Source of the DNA: Mimachlamys varia
Taxonomy: Eukaryota; Mollusca; Bivalvia; Pectinida; Pectinidae
Length of the DNA stretch: 64,000 nucleotides
Assembly (NCBI GenBank): GCA_947623455.1
Contig: OX392529.1
Span: forward strand, 57,865,186-57,929,185
Reading direction: 5' to 3'
This document shows, one piece after another, positions 58,309-64,000 of the stretch. Position numbers and translations under genes: made by a program. The notes beneath the pieces are model-generated. The model did no database searches, was not told the DNA's origin, and worked only from the letters and a program-made list of their open reading frames with translations. Every line of letters starts with the position of its first letter. Positions within the stretch are counted from its first letter, which is position 1.

Positions 58309-61300
58309 TGTCCAGTGTGGGGGGTGTGAACTGCCAACAGGTGTGAAAAGTGTACAGTGTGGGGGATGTGAACTGCCAACAGGTGTGAAAAGTGTACAGT
58401 GTGGGGGATATGAACTGCCAACAGGTGTGAAAAGTGTCCAGTGTGGGGGATGTGAACTGCCAACAGGTGTGAAAAGTGTCCAGTGTGGGGGATGTGAACT
58501 GCCAACAGGTGTGAAAAGTGTACAGTGTGGGGGATGTGAACTGCCAACAGGTGTGAAAAGTGTACAGTGTGGGAATGTGAACTGCTAACATGTGTGAAAA
58601 GTGTACAGTGTGGGGATGTGAACTGCCAACAGGTGTGAAAAGTGTCCAGTGTGGGAATGTGAACTGCCAACAGGTGTGAAAAGTGTACAGTGTGGGGGAT
58701 GTGAACTGCCAACAGGTGTGAAAAGTGTCCAGTGTGGGGATGTCAACTGCCAACAGGTGTGAAAAGTGTACAGTGTGGGGGATGTGAACTGCCAACAGGT
58801 GTGAAAAGTGTACAGTGTGGGGGATGTGAACTGCCAACAGGTGTGAAAAGTGTACAGTGGGGGGATGCGAACTGCCAACAGGTGTGAAAAGTGTACAGTG
58901 TGGGGGATGTGAACTGCCAACAGGTGTGAAAAGTGTACAGTGTGGGGGATGTGAACTGCCAACAGGTGTGAAAAGTGTACAGTGTTGGAATGTGAACTGC
59001 CAACAGGTGTGAAAAGTGTACAGTGTGGGGGATGTGAACTGCCAACAGGTGTGAAAAGTGTACAGTGTGGGAATGTGAACTGCCAACAGGTGTGAAAAGT
59101 GTACAGTGTGGGGGATGTGAACTGCCAACTGGTGTGAAAAGTGTCCAGTGTGGGGGATGTGAACTGCCAACAGATGTGAAAAGTGTGCAGTGTGGGAATG
59201 TGAACTGCCAACAGGTGTGAAAAGTGTACAGTGTGGGGGATGTGAACTGACAACAGGTGTGAAAAGTGTCCAGTGTGGGGATGTGAACTGCCAACAAGTG
59301 TGAAAAGTGTACAGTGTGGGGGATGTGAACTGCTAACAGGTGTGAAAAGTGTCCAGTGTGGGGGATGTGAACTGCCAACAGGTGTGAAAAGTGTCCAGTG
59401 TGGGGATGTGAACTGCCAACAGGTGTGAAAAGTGTACAGTGTGGGAATGTGAACTGCCAACAGGTGTGAAAAGTGTCCAGTGTGGGAATGTGAACTGCCA
59501 ACAGGTGTGAAAAGTGTCCAGTATGGGGATATGAACTGCCAACAGGTGTGAGTGTACAGTGTGGGGGATGTGAACTGCCAACAGGTGTGAAAAGTGTACA
59601 GTGTGGGGGATGTGAACTGCTAACAGGTGTGAAAAGTGTACAGTGTGGGGGATGTGAACTGCCAACAGGTGTGAAAAGTGTCCAGTGTGGGGATGTGAAC
59701 TGCCAACAGGTGTGAAAAGTGTACAGTGTGGGGGATGTGAACTGCCAACAGGTGTGAAAAGTGTACAGTGTGGGGGATTTGAACTACTAACAGGTGTGAA
59801 AAGTGTCCAGTGTGGGGGTTGTGAACTGCCAACAGGTGTGAAAAGTGTACAGTGTGGAGGATGTGAACTGCCAACAGGTGTGAAAAGTGTACAGTGTGGG
59901 AATGTGAACTGCCAACAGGTGTGAAAAGTGTCCAGTGTGGGGGATGTGAACTGCCAACTGGTGTGAAAAGTGTCCAGTGTGGGGGATGTGAACTGCCAAC
60001 AGATGTGAAAAGTGTGCAGTGTGGGAATGTGAACTGCCAACAGGTGTGAAAAGTGTACAGTGTGGGGGATGTGAACTGCTAACATGTGTGAAAAGTGTAC
60101 AGTGTGGGGATGTGAACTGCCAACAGGTGTGAAAAGTGTCCAGTGTGGGAATGTGAACTGCCAACAGGTGTGAAAAGTGTACAGTGTGGGGGATGTGAAC
60201 TGCCAACAGGTGTGAAAAGTGTACAGTGGGGGGATGCGAACTGCCAACAGGTGTGAAAAGTGTACAGTGTGGGGGATGTGAACTGCCAACAGGTGTGAAA
60301 AGTGTACAGTGTGGGGGATGTGAACTGCCAACAGGTGTGAAAAGTGTACAGTGTGGGAATGTGAACTGCCAACAGGTGTGAAAAGTGTACAGTGTGGGGG
60401 ATGTGAACTGCCAACAGGTGTGAAAAGTGTACAGTGTGGGAATGTGAACTGCCAACAGGTGTGAAAAGTGTACAGTGTGGGGGATGTGAACTGCCAACTG
60501 GTGTGAAAAGTGTCCAGTGTGGGGGATGTGAACTGCCAACAGATGTGAAAAGTGTGCAGTGTGGGAATGTGAACTGCCAACAGGTGTGAAAAGTGTACAG
60601 TGTGGGGGATGTGAACTGACAACAGGTGTGAAAAGTGTCCAGTGTGGGGGATGTGAACTGCCAACAGGTGTGAAAAGTGTACAGTGTGGGGGATGTGAAC
60701 TGCTAACAGGTGTGAAAAGTGTCCAGTGTGGGGGATGTGAACTGCCAACAGGTGTGAAAAGTGTCCAGTGTGGGGATGTGAACTGCCAACAGGTGTGAAA
60801 AGTGTACAGTGTGGGAATGTGAACTGCCAACAGGTGTGAAAAGTGTCCAGTGTGGGAATGTGAACTGCCAACAGGTGTGAAAAGTGTCCAGTATGGGGAT
60901 ATGAACTGCCAACAGGTGTGAGTGTACAGTGTGGGGGATGTGAACTGCCAACAGGTGTGAAAAGTGTACAGTGTGGGGGATGTGAACTGCTAACAGGTGT
61001 GAAAAGTGTACAGTGGGGGGATGTGAACTGCCAACAGGTGTGAAAAGTGTCCAGTGTGGGGATGTGAACTGCCAACAGGTGTGAAAAGTGTACAGTGTGG
61101 GGGATGTGAACTGCCAACAGGTGTGAAAAGTGTACAGTGTGGGGGATTTGAACTACTAACAGGTGTGAAAAGTGTCCAGTGTGGGGGTTGTGAACTGCCA
61201 ACAGGTGTGAAAAGTGTACAGTGTGGAGGATGTGAACTGCCAACAGGTGTGAAAAGTGTACAGTGTGGGGGATGTGAACTGCCAACAGGTGTGAAAAGTG

Positions 61301-62965
61301 TACAGTGTGGGGGATGTGAACTGCCAACTGGTGTGAAAAGTGTCCAGTGTGGGGGATGTGAACTGCCAACAGATGTGAAAAGTGTGCAGTGTGGGAATGT
61401 GAACTGCCAACAGGTGTGAAAAGTGTACAGTGTGGGGGATGTGAACTGCCAACAGGTGTGAAAAGTGTACAGTGTGGGGGATGTGAACTGCCAACAGGTG
61501 TGAAAAGTGTCCAGTGTGGGGATGTGAACTGCCAACAGGTGTGAAAAGTGTCCAGTGTGTGGGAATGTGAACTGCCAACAGGTGTGAAAAGTGTACAGTG
61601 TGGGGGATGTGAACTGCCAACAGGTGTGAAAAGTGTCCAGTGTGGGGGATGTGAACTGCCAACAAGTGTGAAAAGTGTACAGTGTGGGGGATGTGAACTG
61701 CTAACAGGTGTGAAAAGTGTCCAGTGTGGGGGATGTGAACTGCCAACAGGTGTGAAAAGTGTCCAGTGTGGGGATGTGAACTGCCAACAGGTGTGAAAAG
61801 TGTACAGTGTGGGAATGTGAACTGCCAACAGGTGTGAAAAGTGTCCAGTGTGGGAATGTGAACTGCCAACAGGTGTGAAAAGTGTCCAGTATGGGGATAT
61901 GAACTGCCAACAGGTGTGAGTGTACAGTGTGGGGATGTGAACTACCAACAGGTGTGAAAAGTGTACAGTGTGGGGGATGTGAACTGCTAACAGGTGTGAA
62001 AAGTGTACAGTGGGGGGATGTGAACTGCCAACAGGTGTGAAAAGTGTCCAGTGTGGGGATGTGAACTGCCAACAGGTGTGAAAAGTGTACAGTGTGGGGG
62101 ATGTGAACTGCCAACAGGTGTGAAAAGTGTACAGTGTGGGGGATTTGAACTGCCAACAGGTGTGAAAAATGTCCAGTGTGGGAATGTGAACTGCCAACAG
62201 GTGTGAAAATGTACAGTGTGGGGGATGTGAACTGCCAACAGGTGTGAAAAGTGTACAGTGTGGGGGATGTGAACTGCTAACAGGTGTGAAAAGTGTCCAG
62301 TGTGGGGGATGTGAACTGCCAACAGGTGTGAAAAGTGTCCAGTGTGGGGACGTGAACTGCCAACAGGTGTGAAATGTGTACAGTGTGGGGGATGTGAACT
62401 GCCAACAGGTGTGAAAAGTGTCCAGTGTGGGAATGTGAACTGCCAACAGGTGTGAAAAGTGTCCAGTGTGGGGATATGAACTGCCAACAGGTGTGAGTGT
62501 ACAGTGTGGGGGATGTGAACTGCCAACAGGTGTGAAAAGTGTACAGTGTGGGGGATGTGAACTGCCAACAGGTGTGAAAAGTGTACAGTGTGGGGGATGT
62601 GAACTGCCAACAGGTGTGAAAAGTGTACAGTGTGGGGGATGTGAACTGCCAACAGGTGTGAAAAGTGTACAGTGTGGGAATGTGAACTGCCAACAGGTGT
62701 GAAAAGTGTACAGTGTGGGGGATGTGAACTGCCAACAGGTGTGAAAAGTGTACAGTGGGGGGATGTGAACTGCCAACAGGTGTGAAAAGTGTCCAGTGTG
62801 GGGATGTGAACTGCCAACAGGTGTGAAAAGTGTACAGTGTGGAGGATGTGAACTGCCAACAGGTGTGAAAAGTGTACAGTGTGGGGGATGTGAACTGCTA
62901 ACAGGTGTGAAAAGTGTCCAGTGTGGGGGTTGTGAACTGCCAACAGGTGTGAAAAGTGAACAATA
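58309..62965. repeat. 42-bp minisatellite, about 112 copies, in CRAT intron 7
   Basis: Units of 42 bp (GTGTACAGTGTGGGGGATGT, GAACTGCCAACAGGTGTGAA, AA) are mixed with 41-bp variants (GGGAATG or GGGGATG). Variant blocks recur at long distances: the CAGTATGGGGATATG unit followed by a shortened GGTGTGAGTGTACAG unit lies at about 59521, 60891 and 61889, showing higher-order duplication. Since 42 is divisible by three, all frames of a strand can stay open over long stretches (14-residue periods such as GGCELPTGVKSVQC plus, TFHTCWQFTSPTLY minus). The 1241-codon minus frame across it has no promoter, family or splice evidence. I treat it as intronic satellite. Confidence 0.96.
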
Positions 62966-62979
62966 GGGGCCAATTACCG

Positions 62980-63608
62980 TTGAATAATCCGTCTGATTAT
63001 AATAAACTTTGAACCGTCGTAAATTTTTATTTGTCTGGAGATCTTCTAGAGTTTTCAACCAATTTCTTTCAAACTAGCTACATATGACCACCATGATATG
63101 AAGTTGTGTTTTCCTGAATGACAGTTTGATTTGACAATATTCACTAGATTTATGGCCCTTTGGGATGTAATTTCAGGCATTATGTAGAAAATGTCAGAAC
63201 TTTTTCGTGTTTTTTTTTCAATTCCTCTAAAGTTTGAGTTTGGTATGGTAATTCAAAATGCTATAATATTTAACAAATATTACCGGTTTTGTTGAGTTAT
63301 TTCAATTTTTCGTGTAACAGCATTTCATGGTTAAATTTAGGCATTATGTAGACAATGCATTTCTGTCGTAAACTGTTATTTGTCTGGAGATCTTCTCCTA
63401 CAGTTTTCAATCGATATCTTTCAAACTTGCTAGGCTTTATCATCAGGACATGAAGTTGTGTTTTCCTGAATGACAGTTTGATTTGACAATATTTCCTAGA
63501 GTTATGGCCCTTTGTAACTTCGTATCTGATGCAATTTGTGTTTCCATACCATTAAACTTCCAATGGGTATGACGGGCGTATCATGCCTCCGCTTGCGGTG
63601 CTCTTATT
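62980..63608 (+). mobile_element. Tandem-core element A family, copy 2
   Basis: It abuts the right edge of the 42-bp array. Two core units (markers TTATTTGTCTGGAGATCTTC at about 63027 and 63378) match those at 40630-41400. It ends ATCATGCCTCCGCTTGCGGTGCTCTTA, where CCGC and GCGG can pair. It is non-coding and lies in CRAT intron 7. Contact with the minisatellite suggests the array grew from, or at the border of, this element. Confidence 0.8.
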
Positions 63609-63925
63609 TAATTTATAAAGGGAAAAACATTTTAATGATAAAATTGTGATAATTTTAGGACTGGTGGAATTAAAAAGAAAAATATGAAAACAGTACAATT
63701 CAAAATTAATTTATATTTTTTTCCGAATGAAATTCAATGCATTTATTTGGATTTTATTGTTACACAGTAATATATTTATTTACAGTCATACTGTATATGA
63801 TGCATGTTTTTAATTTTTTTTTTTTTAATTAGAAGAACAGGTGAATGAGCAATAATAATGCAATATTAGAAATAACACACATCAATAATACTTGGAGTTA
63901 CAAGATGTTTTATTTTTTGACGTAG

Positions 63926-64000
63926 TTAGCTCAAAGGACCAAGGTGAGCTTATGCCATACCATGGCGTCTGTCGTCCATCGTCCGCCCGTCCATCAACAA
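63926..64000 (+). mobile_element. AGCTCACCT-family element start, copy 3 (runs off window)
   Basis: TAGCTCAAAGGACCAAGGTG, AGCTTATGCCATACCATGGC and GTCTGTCGTCCATCGTCC match the 5' part of the elements at 49086 and 55226. The left hairpin arm is degraded. Only the first 75 bases are in the window. Confidence 0.7.

Noticed and set aside
58220..63058. Very long open frames (1241, 347, 316, 291 codons and others) on both strands
   Set aside because: They translate the 42-bp satellite, occur in several frames and both strands at once, and lie in an intron of CRAT. No domain, start context or splice evidence supports a gene.

Overview
The window is AT-rich, intron- and repeat-dense eukaryotic DNA. 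The repeat vocabulary (hairpin-ended elements with tandem cores, L1/Tx1-like and CR1-like LINEs, abundant MITEs and minisatellites) and a clearly animal carnitine acetyltransferase gene point to a mollusc, most likely a bivalve. The species assignment is inference. No bacterial, plasmid or CRISPR content is present. The one real gene found is the 5' part of carnitine O-acetyltransferase (CRAT) on the + strand. Seven coding exons (38355-38381, 46481-46669, 48984-49064, 50301-50419, 51007-51060, 55017-55185, 57900-58071) join with consistent phases and canonical GT/AG sites into about 270 codons. The gene runs off the right edge, so the exon with the catalytic histidine is not here. Its start is preceded by an ETS-like and an NRF-1-like site, as often seen in nuclear genes for mitochondrial proteins. 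Layout. 1-1117: no gene seen. 1118-5776: 29-bp minisatellite with 480-bp and 608-bp higher-order duplications. 6075-18757: broken retroelement copies (two copies of one reverse-transcriptase tail family, an L1/Tx1 3' half, a CR1 3' tail), microsatellites and a MITE with TTAA target duplications. 19158-24268: a near-complete but decayed L1/Tx1-like LINE on the minus strand, with ORF1 and ORF2 remnants. 24890-26820: 50-bp minisatellite with a 400-bp (8-unit) higher-order period. 28655-30560: a 1.9-kb imperfect palindrome. 32971-33435: a MITE. 36149-37692: a CR1-like LINE 3' half ending in an (ATCCAG)n tail, about 500 bp upstream of the CRAT promoter. 38200-64000: CRAT with very repeat-loaded introns. 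These hold a foldback element with a 9-bp target duplication, a 1.75-kb TTAA element, a 34-bp minisatellite, a foldback MITE ending 77 bp before exon 3, a tRNA-derived SINE, several hairpin-ended tandem-core elements, and a 4.65-kb 42-bp minisatellite in the last intron. Four large minisatellites together occupy about 12 kb, roughly a fifth of the window. All the very long open frames (up to 1241 codons) come from the 42-bp array and are not treated as genes. The most interesting signals are three. First, a shared 3' terminus (short hairpin followed by TCTTGT) appears on otherwise different elements. Second, the 42-bp array carries an E-box plus T-box-like core in nearly every unit. Third, an NRF-1-like 10-mer occurs in the CRAT promoter and again in two transposable elements that flank it.
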